The translations under genes were made by a program, and so were the position numbers. The notes beneath the pieces are model-generated. The model saw nothing but the letters and a program-made list of their open reading frames with translations. It was not told where the DNA came from and ran no database searches. Positions 51,602 to 60,590 of a stretch of DNA of 64,000 bases are shown here, in pieces. This stretch comes from Veillonella denticariosi JCM 15641 (GTDB lineage Bacteria; Bacillota; Negativicutes; Veillonellales; Veillonellaceae), in contig NZ_PPDB01000001.1 of the NCBI RefSeq assembly GCF_002959855.1, forward strand, positions 62,001 through 126,000. Direction: 5' to 3'. How positions within the stretch are numbered: the first letter of the stretch is position 1; each line of letters begins with the position of its first letter.

Positions 51602-52612
51602 ATGATTAAAGATGCATTATATGCAGTAACGCATGGTCAGGACTTATCCTACGACCTTGCAAAGGATACGATGAACAAAATTATGAGCGGCGATGTATCG
51701 GAGATTCCGATGGCCGGTTTCTTATGTGCTCTTGCGGCCAAAGGCCCTACGGTAGACGAGGTGACCGCTTTTGCAGAGGTTATGCGCGAGAAGGCGGGCT
51801 CCGTACCTCATAACGGCACGGTTGTGGAAATCGTAGGCACCGGCGGTGATGAAGCGAATACGTTCAATATTTCCACTACTTCCGGTTTTATCATTGCCGC
51901 TGCCGGCATACCTGTCGCAAAGCATGGCAACCGTAGTGTATCCAGTAAATGCGGTGCTGCGGATCTCATCGAAGCGTTGGGAGCTAAATTGGAACTCGAT
52001 GGCGCGCAAAATGAGCGGGTGTTAGATAAGGCGAATATGTGCTTCATGTTTGCCCCCGTATATCATCAGGCTATGAAATACGCCGGCCCCGTGCGTAAAG
52101 CCTTGGGTGTTCGTACCGTGTTCAACATTCTCGGACCTCTTGCGAATCCGGCAGGGGCTACGGTTGAACTGATGGGCGTTTACGATAAAGCGCTGGTTGA
52201 GCCGTTGGCGCGTGTATTGTCCAATCTCGGCGTAAAACGCGGTGCCGTAGTGCACGGTTTCGATGGTCTCGATGAGATTACGGCTACGAATAAGACGCAT
52301 GTATGCGAAATTAATAACGGCGCTTTCACCGGTTACGAACTGGACCCTAAGGATTACGGATTCGACTATGCCGACAAAACTGAGCTTGAAGGCGGCGATG
52401 CGACGGTGAATGCGGAGATTACACGTCGCGTCCTCGGCGGTGAGCAAGGCGGTAAACGCACCGCGGTTCTCCTCAATGCGGGCATGGCGATTTATCTGGC
52501 TAAGGACGGCTTCACGTTGGCTGATGGAATCAACGAGGCGAAATCGATGATCGATTCCGGCAAGGCGCTGGCGACGATGGAACGATTTGTGAAAGTAACG
52601 CAAGAGGTATAA
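51602..52612 (+). CDS. trpD: Anthranilate phosphoribosyltransferase TrpD
   Basis: Transfers phosphoribose to anthranilate. The 336-residue protein has VEIVGTGGDEANTFNISTTSGFIIAAAG near residue 77 with the PRPP-binding GTGGD, AKHGNRSVSSKCGAADLIEALG near 105, MFAPVYHQAMKYAGPVRKALGVRTVFNILGPLANPA near 150, and VHGFDGLDEIT near 217. It is monofunctional, not fused to TrpG. AGGAG precedes the ATG. It ends 3 bp before trpCF. Confidence 0.96.
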   Translation: MIKDALYAVTHGQDLSYDLAKDTMNKIMSGDVSEIPMAGFLCALAAKGPTVDEVTAFAEVMREKAGSVPHNGTVVEIVGTGGDEANTFNISTTSGFIIAAAGIPVAKHGNRSVSSKCGAADLIEALGAKLELDGAQNERVLDKANMCFMFAPVYHQAMKYAGPVRKALGVRTVFNILGPLANPAGATVELMGVYDKALVEPLARVLSNLGVKRGAVVHGFDGLDEITATNKTHVCEINNGAFTGYELDPKDYGFDYADKTELEGGDATVNAEITRRVLGGEQGGKRTAVLLNAGMAIYLAKDGFTLADGINEAKSMIDSGKALATMERFVKVTQEV

Positions 52613-52615
52613 CCG

Positions 52616-54199
52616 TTGATTTTAGATAGAATTGTAGAGGCCACCGAGATTCGGGTGACTCGAGAAAAACAGAAGGAATCTCCGGAGTCCGTGAAAGCGG
52701 CCGCATCAGCGTTACCTGCTGATACGGGATTTCCGTTTGAGGCGGCCTTGCGCCAGCAGGATTTTAACTTTATCTGTGAGGTCAAAAAGGCGTCGCCATC
52801 AAAGGGAATTATCGCTGAACACTTTCCGTACCTGGATATCGCCAAGGAATATGAACAGGCGGGTGCGGCGGCTATTTCCGTACTGACGGAGCCGGATTTT
52901 TTTAAGGGCGATAAACGGTACTTGCAGGAAATTGCGAATACAGTTAAGATCCCGGTGCTTCGGAAGGACTTCATTATTGATGAATATCAGATTTACCAGG
53001 CTAAGGTCTGGGGCGCATCGGCAATCCTTCTGATTTGTGCCTGCCTCGATGTGCCTACATTGATGAAGTTCCGCGAACTGGCGGATTCATTAGGGCTGTC
53101 CTCTCTGGTGGAGGCTCATGATGAGAGTGAGGTACAGATGGCCATCGATTGCGGCGCACGTATTATCGGCGTCAACAATCGCAATCTGAAGGACTTCACG
53201 GTGGACGTTCAGAACAGTGTTCGCTTACGTAATCTGGTGCAGGACGATGTGATTTTCGTATCTGAAAGCGGCCTTGAAACGCCGCAGGACATTCAGGTGT
53301 TGCGGGACAATAACATCGGAGTCGCGTTGATGGGGGAAACATTCATGCGTTCTCCTGACAAGGTTGAAAAGCTGGCGTATCTTTACGGACCGACATACTA
53401 TACGCCGAAAGTCAAGATGTGCGGTATTTACGATGTGAAAACGATTCCCGCCATAGTAGAGGCAAAGCCGGATTACATGGGTCTCGTGTTCGCACCGAGC
53501 AGGCGCCGGGTAACCGTTGATCAGGCGAAGCAACTTGTCCGTGAACTTCGCACACAATATATAAAACGTAGCGGTGGAGCGGTAACTATACAGTATAGGG
53601 ATGCGGCGGATGATGCCGAGAATACTTATAATATCGATAAGGGCTATAATACCGATAATATTATTGTGTCAGATGATACTGAAGCCTCCGCTATTGCACA
53701 GGCCGGTACTGCGAGTGCTGCAAATAAGGATAGTGGTATTAAAACGGTAGGCGTATTTGTTAATGAATCCATTGAGAACCTGGTGAGTATCTCCGGCGAG
53801 GTCGGCCTTGATGTTATTCAATTACATGGTGATGAGGATGAATCTTTCATCAAAGCATTGAAGAAACAAACTGACCTGGAGGTGTGGAAAGCCGTTCAGA
53901 TTCGCAGTGCCGAGGATGCACAGGCATGGCCTGACAGCAGTGCGGATATGCTCCTGTTTGATGCATATCACGGGATTGAGCGGGGCGGTACGGGTGAAGT
54001 GTTCGACTGGTCCTGTTTAGATGGATTTGAACGACCGTTCATGCTGGCCGGCGGTATCGACAGCACCAATGTGGCCCGCGCCATTCGCACGGTGCGGCCT
54101 TATGGTATCGACATCAGCAGCGGCATCGAAACAGAGGGCGTAAAAGATGATGAAAAAATCAAAACTTTCACAAAGATGGTAAAGCGTATCGCCTATTAA
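52616..54199 (+). CDS. trpCF: TrpC-TrpF fusion: indoleglycerol-phosphate synthase and PRA isomerase
   Basis: Bifunctional 527-residue enzyme. Residues 1 to about 262 are TrpC (CEVKKASPSKG with the catalytic Lys, VLTEPDFFKGD, LRKDFIIDEYQ, GVNNRNLKDF, FVSESGL). From about 266 it is TrpF (VKMCGIYD, GLVFAPSRRRVT, VGVFVNES, IQLHGDED, LLFDAYHGIERGGTGEVFDW, LAGGIDSTNVA, GIDISSGIE). TrpF carries an extra low-complexity insert of about 60 residues, near 315-375, between VRELRTQ and KTVGVFV, that a barrel would have to loop out. The start is TTG 52616 after AAGAGG, 3 bp past trpD. Confidence 0.93.
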   Translation: MILDRIVEATEIRVTREKQKESPESVKAAASALPADTGFPFEAALRQQDFNFICEVKKASPSKGIIAEHFPYLDIAKEYEQAGAAAISVLTEPDFFKGDKRYLQEIANTVKIPVLRKDFIIDEYQIYQAKVWGASAILLICACLDVPTLMKFRELADSLGLSSLVEAHDESEVQMAIDCGARIIGVNNRNLKDFTVDVQNSVRLRNLVQDDVIFVSESGLETPQDIQVLRDNNIGVALMGETFMRSPDKVEKLAYLYGPTYYTPKVKMCGIYDVKTIPAIVEAKPDYMGLVFAPSRRRVTVDQAKQLVRELRTQYIKRSGGAVTIQYRDAADDAENTYNIDKGYNTDNIIVSDDTEASAIAQAGTASAANKDSGIKTVGVFVNESIENLVSISGEVGLDVIQLHGDEDESFIKALKKQTDLEVWKAVQIRSAEDAQAWPDSSADMLLFDAYHGIERGGTGEVFDWSCLDGFERPFMLAGGIDSTNVARAIRTVRPYGIDISSGIETEGVKDDEKIKTFTKMVKRIAY

Positions 54200-54374
54200 T
54201 TATGGAGTTCACATAGATGTGTCATATAGTATAGGTGGATTACGATGCGATTCATCCTAGAGTAGAATAAATGATTGTATCAGATAATTCTATTATGGGA
54301 GGAACCTGTTATGGGGAAATCTTATGTTGGAATTTGAATCACTATATAAATGAGTCTCAAGAAAGGTAAGTTAT

Positions 54375-55571
54375 ATGAGCAAGCAAGCAAGACATGGCTA
54401 TTTTGGCAGCTTCGGCGGTCAATTTATGCCGGAAACATTGATGAATGCAGTCATCGAATTGGAAGAGGCGTACAACAAATATAAAGACGATCCCGAGTTT
54501 GTACGTGAGTTGGAGGACTTACATCGCAACTATACCGGCCGTCCGTCCCTTTTGTATTATGCGAAGCGCATGACAAAGGATTTGGGTGGTGCCAAGATCT
54601 ACCTTAAACGAGAAGACTTGAATCACACCGGTTCTCATAAATTGAATAACGTACTCGGTCAGATGCTGCTCGCGAAACGGATGGGTAAGACCCGCGTTAT
54701 CGCCGAAACGGGTGCCGGCCAACATGGCGTGGCGACGGCTACCGTAGCGGCTTTGATGGGCATGGACTGTGAAGTATTCATGGGTGCAGAGGACTGTGAA
54801 CGCCAGGCGCTCAATGTGTACCGTATGGAACTGTTGGGGGCCAAGGTTCATTCCGTAACGAGCGGTACGGGTACATTGAAAGATGCCGTGTCGGAGGCGA
54901 TGCGCGAGTGGACGAACCGCATGGCGGACACGCATTATGTGTTGGGTTCCGTTATGGGTGCGCATCCATTTCCGCTGATCGTGCGTGATTTTCAATCCAT
55001 CATCAGTCGTGAAGCGCGTGAGCAGATTCTGGCGGCGGAGGGTAAACTGCCGACCGCTGTCATGGCCTGTGTTGGGGGCGGCTCCAATGCGATGGGCATG
55101 TTCTATAATTTTATTCCTGATGAAAGCGTGCGCCTCATCGGCTGTGAGGCTGCCGGACACGGTATCGATACGGAAGAACATGCAGCGACAATGTCGAAGG
55201 GCAGCATAGGCATCTTTCACGGTATGAAATCCTATTTCTGCCAGAATGAAGATGGACAAATCGCGCCGGTATATTCTATCTCGGCCGGTCTTGATTATCC
55301 GGGCATCGGACCGGAACACGCGTTCCTGCACGATAGCGGTCGTGCCGAATACGTGCCGGTAACGGACGATGAAGCGGTGGATGCTTTTGAATACTTATCC
55401 CGGTTAGAAGGTATTATTCCTGCTATCGAGAGTGCGCATGCGGTGGCGCATGCACGAAAAATCGCCCCTACCATGAGTAAGGACGATATCATTATTATTT
55501 GTTTATCCGGTCGCGGTGATAAAGATGTGGCGGCTATGGCGAAATACAGAGGGGTGGATATTCATGAGTAA
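54375..55571 (+). CDS. trpB: Tryptophan synthase beta chain TrpB
   Basis: Condenses indole with serine, using PLP. The 398-residue protein has [19 protein letters not shown] at the start, [19 protein letters not shown] near residue 77 with the PLP lysine in [25 protein letters not shown] with the catalytic Glu, [14 protein letters not shown] with the phosphate loop, and [11 protein letters not shown] near the end. This is the standard TrpB1 type. A 175-bp gap precedes it. It overlaps trpA by 8 bp. Confidence 0.96.
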   Translation: MSKQARHGYFGSFGGQFMPETLMNAVIELEEAYNKYKDDPEFVRELEDLHRNYTGRPSLLYYAKRMTKDLGGAKIYLKREDLNHTGSHKLNNVLGQMLLAKRMGKTRVIAETGAGQHGVATATVAALMGMDCEVFMGAEDCERQALNVYRMELLGAKVHSVTSGTGTLKDAVSEAMREWTNRMADTHYVLGSVMGAHPFPLIVRDFQSIISREAREQILAAEGKLPTAVMACVGGGSNAMGMFYNFIPDESVRLIGCEAAGHGIDTEEHAATMSKGSIGIFHGMKSYFCQNEDGQIAPVYSISAGLDYPGIGPEHAFLHDSGRAEYVPVTDDEAVDAFEYLSRLEGIIPAIESAHAVAHARKIAPTMSKDDIIIICLSGRGDKDVAAMAKYRGVDIHE

Positions 55572-56349
55572 GATTAAAGACGCTTTCAAAAAGGGCAAGG
55601 CATTCATCCCGTTCATCAGCGCCGGGGATCACGGCATTGAGACGACTGAGCGCTATATTCGCATTATGGTTGCGGCCGGTGCGGATATGGTGGAAATCGG
55701 CATTCCCTTCTCGGACCCTACGGCGGAAGGGCCCGTTATTCAGGAGGCGAGCACCCGTGCATTATCGACAGGCGTAAAAATCAACGATATCTTCGATATG
55801 GTGCGTCGTTTGCGCTCCGGAGCTGATGCGGTGACGGCACCCCTCGTGTTCATGACCTATTTGAACCCGATTTATGTATTCGGTCGTGAAGCATTTTTTA
55901 AACTCTGCGAAGAAACGGGTATTGCAGGCATCATCGTGCCGGATATGCCGTACGAAGAAAAAGGTGAGCTGGCAGGTATTGCACATAAATATGGTGTTGA
56001 AGTGGTATCGCTCATCGCGCCGACATCCGAAAATCGCATTGAAATGATCGCGAAAGATGCGGAAGGTTTCGTTTACTGTGTATCGTCTCTCGGCGTTACC
56101 GGTATGCGCAGCGAAATCAAGACGGATATTAAATCCATCGTCGAGTCGATTCGCAAGTATACGGATATTCCGATTGCCGTCGGATTCGGTATTTCCACGC
56201 CGGAGCAGGCGGCGGCTATGGCGTCCGTTTCGGACGGTGCTATCGTGGGCTCCGCCATCGTTAAGATTATTAAGGACTACGGAGAATCGGCCGATGAGGC
56301 TTTGTTTGAGTATGTCAAAAAAATGAAAGTCGCTGTAAGTGAGCAATAA
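55564..56349 (+). CDS. trpA: Tryptophan synthase alpha chain TrpA
   Basis: Cleaves indoleglycerol phosphate to indole, which is channelled to TrpB. It is a 261-residue TIM barrel with [19 protein letters not shown] at the start, [22 protein letters not shown] with the catalytic Glu near residue 46, the catalytic Asp region around [28 protein letters not shown], and [15 protein letters not shown] 55564 lies inside the end of trpB. An upstream in-frame start at 55516 would give a longer, unsupported overlap. Last gene of the operon. Confidence 0.95.
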   Translation: MSKIKDAFKKGKAFIPFISAGDHGIETTERYIRIMVAAGADMVEIGIPFSDPTAEGPVIQEASTRALSTGVKINDIFDMVRRLRSGADAVTAPLVFMTYLNPIYVFGREAFFKLCEETGIAGIIVPDMPYEEKGELAGIAHKYGVEVVSLIAPTSENRIEMIAKDAEGFVYCVSSLGVTGMRSEIKTDIKSIVESIRKYTDIPIAVGFGISTPEQAAAMASVSDGAIVGSAIVKIIKDYGESADEALFEYVKKMKVAVSEQ

Positions 56350-56355
56350 AAAAAG

Positions 56356-56378
56356 CCCTCGGTATCGAGGGATTTTTT
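56356..56378 (+). terminator. Terminator of the tryptophan operon
   Basis: ccctcg and cgaggg with a GTAT loop, followed by ATTTTTTAT. It lies 7 bp past trpA. Confidence 0.85.
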
Positions 56379-56387
56379 ATGTGAAAC

Positions 56388-56593
56388 CTATCTTGGAATT
56401 TCAGGATTTTGAGGATGTTCCGGAGCATTTTGATGATGGTGGGAAGGCGCCTTTTTTACTTTTTTGTGTTTCTTTTCTTTAGGCGGTTTTGGAGCCGGTG
56501 GTTGATCCTTTAATTCTTTATGATGTTGTTGAACCTCTTGTGGAGGCGGCGGATTATCGAACGGTTGTCTATCAGCCGTTTGTAGATTCAGCT
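56388..56593 (-). pseudogene. Out-of-frame Pro/His/Lys-rich C-terminal extension of the secreted protein
   Basis: On the minus strand this frame is open without a start codon from just after a TGA near 56594 to TAG at 56388-56390. It encodes about 67 residues (QTADRQPFDNPPPPQEVQQ, KELKDQPPAPKPPKEKKHK, APSHHHQNAPEHPQNPEIPR). Its composition matches the His/Lys-rich upstream protein. It is in the +1 frame relative to that protein, with the crossover at about 56572-56600. It looks like the lost tail of that gene after a one-base indel. Confidence 0.6.
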
Positions 56594-56889
56594 CTCATAT
56601 GAGCGTGGCTACGTTCCGCTTCGCTCTTATTATCGAATTGACCCCAGTAGGAATGTCTCCGCTTTTTATTCTTTTTAGCCTTGCGTTCTTTCTTCTGATG
56701 ATGCTTGTTCCATTCGCCGTGCTGGTGGTGATTTTCATCGTAGGAGCCGTCTTTATATTTATGGGCTCCATATGGTTCGCCGATTTTATAGCGATATTCT
56801 TTTGCCTGTGCTACATTCGATCCGATACCGACAACTAAAAATGCGGCCAATCCGGACATGGCGATTGCTTTGATCAATTTAGCTTTCAT
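56572..56889 (-). CDS. Small secreted His/Lys-rich protein, probably truncated
   Basis: 105 residues: signal peptide (MKAKLIKAIAMSGLAAFLVVGIG, cleavage after AQA near residue 28). A basic, His-rich mature part follows (HKYKDGSYDENHHQHGEWNKHHQKK, then KKNKKRRHSYWGQFDNKSEAERSHAH). Metal binding or cell-wall association is plausible but unproven. The reading frame stops at 56572, while a compositionally similar Pro/His-rich frame continues one base out of register to 56388, so the gene has probably lost its tail. ATG 56889 follows AGGAGA. Confidence 0.6.
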   Translation of the reverse strand: MKAKLIKAIAMSGLAAFLVVGIGSNVAQAKEYRYKIGEPYGAHKYKDGSYDENHHQHGEWNKHHQKKERKAKKNKKRRHSYWGQFDNKSEAERSHAHMRAESTNG

Positions 56890-57089
56890 AATGTTTCTCC
56901 TATACAAATACAAAATTAATTGTGCAATCTTTAGTTTTGAAAAACTTTTTAATAGTATATGCAGATTTGATGAAGAAATGATGAGTATTTGTCACTTCCT
57001 TAGAACATAGTATAATAGTTATAAATTAATTTATAAATGAGTTTGTTGATATACGGATATATCGTATCGCGATTGATATAAGGAGCATT

Positions 57090-58139
57090 ATGAAAGAGAA
57101 CATATATAGTATCCTCTACAATGAGTTGGTACTGAATTATGCGAACGGCAAAGGACGTACAAATCGGCGGGATTTTTGGCTAACTAAGGCCTCTATAGTC
57201 TTTTTATATGGATGTATTACCCTACTTATGGGACTGGTGGCCGTCTTTACGCCAAATCATTTTATATATGTCGTCGGATTTGGAAAAGGTTTATTGGTTT
57301 GTTTAACATTACTCTTGTGCCTACCTATGATCATGCTGATGGCACGGCGATTACGGGATTCCAACAACTCCCGTGAATTGCTTGTTTTGATACTGGTGCC
57401 CATACTGGGTTGGCTACTGTTAATTTTTTTCTTTTGTAAGAAAAGTCAGCCGTATGCCCTCAATACTGAAACGGATTCGAATGTTGCCACCGTTTCTAAT
57501 GCGGAATCTGCTTCCAATACTGAATTTGCCCCTAATTCAGATTCCGGCTATATTTCTGGAGGTGATTCCGTTTCCGAGGTCGCCTTTGACCATCATTCCA
57601 TTTCGGCAAGCGTTTCCGGCAATGAACGTGTGGCTGCTCATAATGTGCCAATCATTATAACGATTGCGCTATTGGTGGTCGGTTCTATTTGTAATTATTT
57701 AGGTATGTCTCTCGTTGATCGAGCCTATGATAGAGAGTTATCCGCCTATGCCGCATTGCAACCGAGTTCTTTTACAAGAAAAGCGGCTATAGAATTGAGA
57801 AATCCGCAAGCTACAGCGGAAGGACGCAAGGTGGTCGAACTATATTTTGATGCTCTTGCGAAAGGGGATTACAGGACGGCATATCGTCAATTAGCACCTC
57901 GTGAGATGGAGCGATACGGTGATTTTGAGACATGGAAACACAAGGTGGATAAGCAGCATTATGCGGTGGAAAATATTTCACTGGACTTTGTCTATCGCAG
58001 TGAGGACGATGAACCGATTAAGGAATATATGGGCTATGTTGTCACTTTCAAAGGCAATAGACGGAGTATGGCTGTTAATATGTATTATACGGGAACGGCG
58101 TGGGTGATTTATTCTGTAAAGCCCGCTGAAAAGGAGTAG
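57090..58139 (+). CDS. DUF805 membrane protein with C-terminal NTF2-like domain
   Basis: 349 residues. The N-terminal 120 residues form a DUF805-type membrane domain: NYANGKGRTNRRDFWLTKAS, then several membrane segments and MARRLRDSNNSRELLVLILVPILGWLLL. A Ser/Asn/Thr-rich linker follows (about 125-185). Then come a further membrane segment (IIITIALLVVGSICNYLGM) and an external domain with RKVVELYFDALAKGDYRTAYRQLAP, which resembles NTF2-like/DUF4878 domains. Function unknown. First of three adjacent DUF805 genes. AAGGAG precedes the ATG. Confidence 0.7.
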   Translation: MKENIYSILYNELVLNYANGKGRTNRRDFWLTKASIVFLYGCITLLMGLVAVFTPNHFIYVVGFGKGLLVCLTLLLCLPMIMLMARRLRDSNNSRELLVLILVPILGWLLLIFFFCKKSQPYALNTETDSNVATVSNAESASNTEFAPNSDSGYISGGDSVSEVAFDHHSISASVSGNERVAAHNVPIIITIALLVVGSICNYLGMSLVDRAYDRELSAYAALQPSSFTRKAAIELRNPQATAEGRKVVELYFDALAKGDYRTAYRQLAPREMERYGDFETWKHKVDKQHYAVENISLDFVYRSEDDEPIKEYMGYVVTFKGNRRSMAVNMYYTGTAWVIYSVKPAEKE

Positions 58140-58146
58140 GTGAATT

Positions 58147-58716
58147 ATGCGATCAGTAAATATATATGATTTAAATTACACCGATGCGTTCCTCTTGGGG
58201 GTCAGGAATTTTGTAAATTTTAAAGGCCGTGCAAGTCGTAGTGAATATTGGCGTTTCATAGCGTGTATCATGATTATGCAAGGTATCGTGGAGGTATTTC
58301 TTTTTCTCTGTCATGAAATAGGTTTTTATCAGGCTTTTAATAGCTTTCAGTATGTCAGCATGGGTGTGAGCCTGCTCTGTATATTGCCTAATCTGGCCAT
58401 CACGACGCGGCGCATGCATGATATCGGGCGAAGCGGATGGACACAGCTATTGGGATTTATTCCGATTATCGGTGTATTTATGCTGCTCACCTATGAATTG
58501 CGCCCCGGTGATAAAGGCGTCAATGTCTATGGTGAACGAACCGGTTATATTACGGTGACGCCTGAATTGAGTCAAACAATCGGTGTGGAAGTAACGCCTA
58601 CACGACGCCAGGACTGGCTCATGGGAACAGTAGTATTCCTGTTTCAGGTAATTTCTATGACTTCGTTCGTTATCAATCTGATCTGGGTATTTGTTAATTT
58701 TAACGGTTACTTTTAG
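58147..58716 (+). CDS. DUF805 membrane protein
   Basis: 189 residues with four membrane segments and the family hallmarks FVNFKGRASRSEYWRFIACIM near residue 22 and TTRRMHDIGRSGWTQLLGFIPIIG near 90. GVNVYGERTGY resembles the usual proline/glycine-rich end, and one extra membrane segment closes the protein. DUF805 proteins are common but without a known function. It starts 7 bp after the previous DUF805 gene and is co-transcribed. Confidence 0.82.
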   Translation: MRSVNIYDLNYTDAFLLGVRNFVNFKGRASRSEYWRFIACIMIMQGIVEVFLFLCHEIGFYQAFNSFQYVSMGVSLLCILPNLAITTRRMHDIGRSGWTQLLGFIPIIGVFMLLTYELRPGDKGVNVYGERTGYITVTPELSQTIGVEVTPTRRQDWLMGTVVFLFQVISMTSFVINLIWVFVNFNGYF

Positions 58717-58995
58717 AGGCCTTGAATGACTGCTTTTAATACATATTTGTTCTTGGTGTTTAGAAATCAGATAATAGCGGCTCAATATAATCGGTGAGTT
58801 TATATTAATTTATGAAAGTTTAACAACTCCTTTATAGACAATATAAGACTTTGTAGTAATATGAATATAAGATGAAATTAAAATCGTCTTGTATGGAAAT
58901 CAAATATGATTCCCTTACTATCATGTGCGTATATATCTATAGGTATAGTCTATTCATATACCAAATATATGAATTGTCGAAGAAAGGAGTTATCC

Positions 58996-59622
58996 ATGAG
59001 GATGTGTCCATATTGTGGACACGAGGGGTTGAATAGCGGCTCATACTGTTCATACTGCGGTCGTATTCATAATGTATCAACCTCGTTAGATAAATATAAT
59101 TTAGGATTGATCGAGAATTGTAAGAGATGTCTCATCTATAAGTATGCCGATTTTGAAGGCCGTGCAAGTCGTGGTGAATACTGGTATTTTTTATTGATGT
59201 ATCAGCTGCTCTTTGTGGCGACTCTCTTTATCTGTGCTTTTTTGAGTTATATTAGTCCATTGTCCAGCATCGTCGGTGTAGGGGTAGGATTGGTGCTGTT
59301 AGTGCTTATATCCGTAGCCGTAGCAATTCCCGGCGTTGCCGTTGCTGTCCGTCGTCTTCATGATCAAGGACGTTCGGGCATTTTTGTGTTTATTAATATT
59401 ATACCGTTAATAGGAACGGTGATTTTCTTTATCCTGATGGCCATGCCCGGTGAAAGTACAGAGAATCGATTCGGTATGCCGACCGGTTATATGCGGATGA
59501 CGAAGCGGATGGCGCATGAGATGGGGCTTATAGACGCATCGCCGACAATGAACCTTATCGTAGGCATCATCTGTACGATTGTTGTGCTGTGGTTCTTTGT
59601 GGATCGGTTAATTATGGCTTAG
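58996..59622 (+). CDS. DUF805 membrane protein with N-terminal zinc ribbon
   Basis: 208 residues. MRMCPYCGHEGLNSGSYC and SYCGR at the N-terminus form a four-cysteine zinc-ribbon (two CxxC). A DUF805 domain follows, with YKYADFEGRASRGEYWYFLL, membrane segments, VAVRRLHDQGRSGIFVFINIIPLIG and STENRFGMPTGYMRMTK. One more membrane segment ends it. Third DUF805 paralogue in a row, behind a 280-bp gap with its own promoter region. ATG 58996 follows AAAGGAG; the upstream frame from 58906 is not supported. Confidence 0.8.
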   Translation: MRMCPYCGHEGLNSGSYCSYCGRIHNVSTSLDKYNLGLIENCKRCLIYKYADFEGRASRGEYWYFLLMYQLLFVATLFICAFLSYISPLSSIVGVGVGLVLLVLISVAVAIPGVAVAVRRLHDQGRSGIFVFINIIPLIGTVIFFILMAMPGESTENRFGMPTGYMRMTKRMAHEMGLIDASPTMNLIVGIICTIVVLWFFVDRLIMA

Positions 59623-59737
59623 ATTTTAATCAATCGTTTGAAACATTATATTTGCTTTAAAATTAAAAATTGTTGAATTGCTTAAAATACAATATGCAAT
59701 TGGACAGTATTTAGATCCACTATTTTAGTTAAATTGT

Positions 59738-59781
59738 AAATTGCACCTTCAAAAGTAAGTTAAATTTTGAAGGTGCAATTT
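59738..59781 (+). terminator. Terminator after the zinc-ribbon DUF805 gene
   Basis: A 17-bp perfect stem, aaattgcaccttcaaaa and ttttgaaggtgcaattt, with a 10-nt loop, flanked by A and T. It acts in either direction. Confidence 0.85.
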
Positions 59782-60051
59782 TATGTTGAAATAGGATGGT
59801 GAAAAATGTAAATTTGTTGTACAATTTAATAATTGAAGCATGTATCTATAGATGTTTTCTTTTATTTGACTAAAAAAATAATAAATTTTAAATTAATGCT
59901 TGCATTATAAAAACAAAAGCAGTATAATCAACTTAACAAAAGGTAAAGTAAATTTTACATAAAGTAAATTAAAGTTTACTAAAGGTAAATTTAATTTAAC
60001 TGAGAGTGCAATAGACTTTTCCGGATGCAAATTTTTATTTTATTGTAGTAA

Positions 60052-60150
60052 ATGTAAGACGTGTTGTATCGAATGTAAGACGTGTTGTACCGATAGTAAG
60101 CCGTGTTGTGTTGTATGTAAGGCGTGTTGTATTGAATGCAAGAGTGTTGA
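60052..60150. repeat. 21-bp tandem repeats
   Basis: Four full copies of atgtaagacgtgttgtatcga-type units at 60052-60072, 60073-60093, 60094-60114 and 60115-60135, plus a partial fifth. They differ at a few positions. They lie in the leader of the XRE-regulator transcript. On the minus strand they read as a seven-residue repeat (NTTRLT-like), judged incidental. Confidence 0.8.
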
Positions 60151-60219
60151 AGTCTGTTTTGAAATAGTAGATGGAATTATTTCGAAACGACGGACGAGTA
60201 AAAGGGAGCAGTGGGAGAA

Positions 60220-60414
60220 ATGGCAAACAAAATTAAGCTTTATAGAACTATGTTGGGCTTATCTCAGCATGAATTAGCGGAAAAAGTAGGTGTTACTAGA
60301 GCGACAATTAATAGCATTGAAAATGGAAAAACGATTCCTAGTTTAAAATTAGCTAATGATATAGCCGTAGTTCTCGGTAGAAGCATAAACGATGTATTTC
60401 ATACATTGAACTGA
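60220..60414 (+). CDS. Small XRE-family transcriptional regulator
   Basis: 64-residue single-domain HTH protein of the XRE/Cro type: KIKLYRTMLGLSQHELAEKVGVTRATINSIENGKTIPSLKLANDIAVVLGRSINDVF, given here as the family landmarks LSQHELAEKVGVTRATINSIE and GKTIPSLKLA. It closely resembles YozG-like small regulators. ATG 60220 follows GTGGGAGA. It heads the peptide cluster and is the obvious candidate regulator of it. It has no sensor domain, so it may act as an autorepressor or bind a peptide partner. Confidence 0.85.
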   Translation: MANKIKLYRTMLGLSQHELAEKVGVTRATINSIENGKTIPSLKLANDIAVVLGRSINDVFHTLN

Positions 60415-60509
60415 AAACGGAGATTAAATTTAATAACTGGTAGATAATAAACCTGCATTACTCATGACCACCGGGCAAAGGGCTGTTTCATAATATTTTA
60501 GTCCATATT

Positions 60510-60590
60510 TCTTTGTGTGTTATACATACGCGCAAAGAATATGCATAAGGCCTTAAATGGTGGAATACTGTGTGAATGGAGGTTTTTATT
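60510..60590 (+). promoter_or_regulatory. Conserved leader RNA before peptide 1
   Basis: ctttgtgtgt and atacgcgcaaag form a hairpin with G-U pairs at the positions that differ from the other two leaders. It is followed by the shared block gaatatgcata...aatggtgg and aatactgtgtgaatggagg. The same architecture precedes peptides 2 and 3. The final GGAGG is the ribosome site. Confidence 0.6.

Larger units (their letters stand above)
59623..60219. promoter_or_regulatory. Long regulatory region before the peptide cluster
   Basis: 597 bp without a gene on the plus strand. It contains a terminator (59738-59781), a strong promoter TTGCAT (59900-59905), 17-bp spacer, TATAAT (59923-59928), then an array of aaagtaaatt/agtttact words (59939-60000) with the inverted pair agtaaa-N6-tttact. 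Five 21-bp repeats follow (60052-60150). The transcript would have a leader of about 285 nt before the XRE gene. The AT array just behind the promoter looks like a multi-site operator, possibly for the XRE protein itself. Confidence 0.55.

Noticed and set aside
60052-60150. CRISPR-like array
   Set aside because: Units are contiguous 21-bp tandem repeats without spacers, and no cas genes are present.
60035-60226. Minus-strand 63-residue frame with NTTRLT repeats
   Set aside because: Produced by the 21-bp tandem repeats (a multiple of three); it has no ribosome site and overlaps the XRE start.
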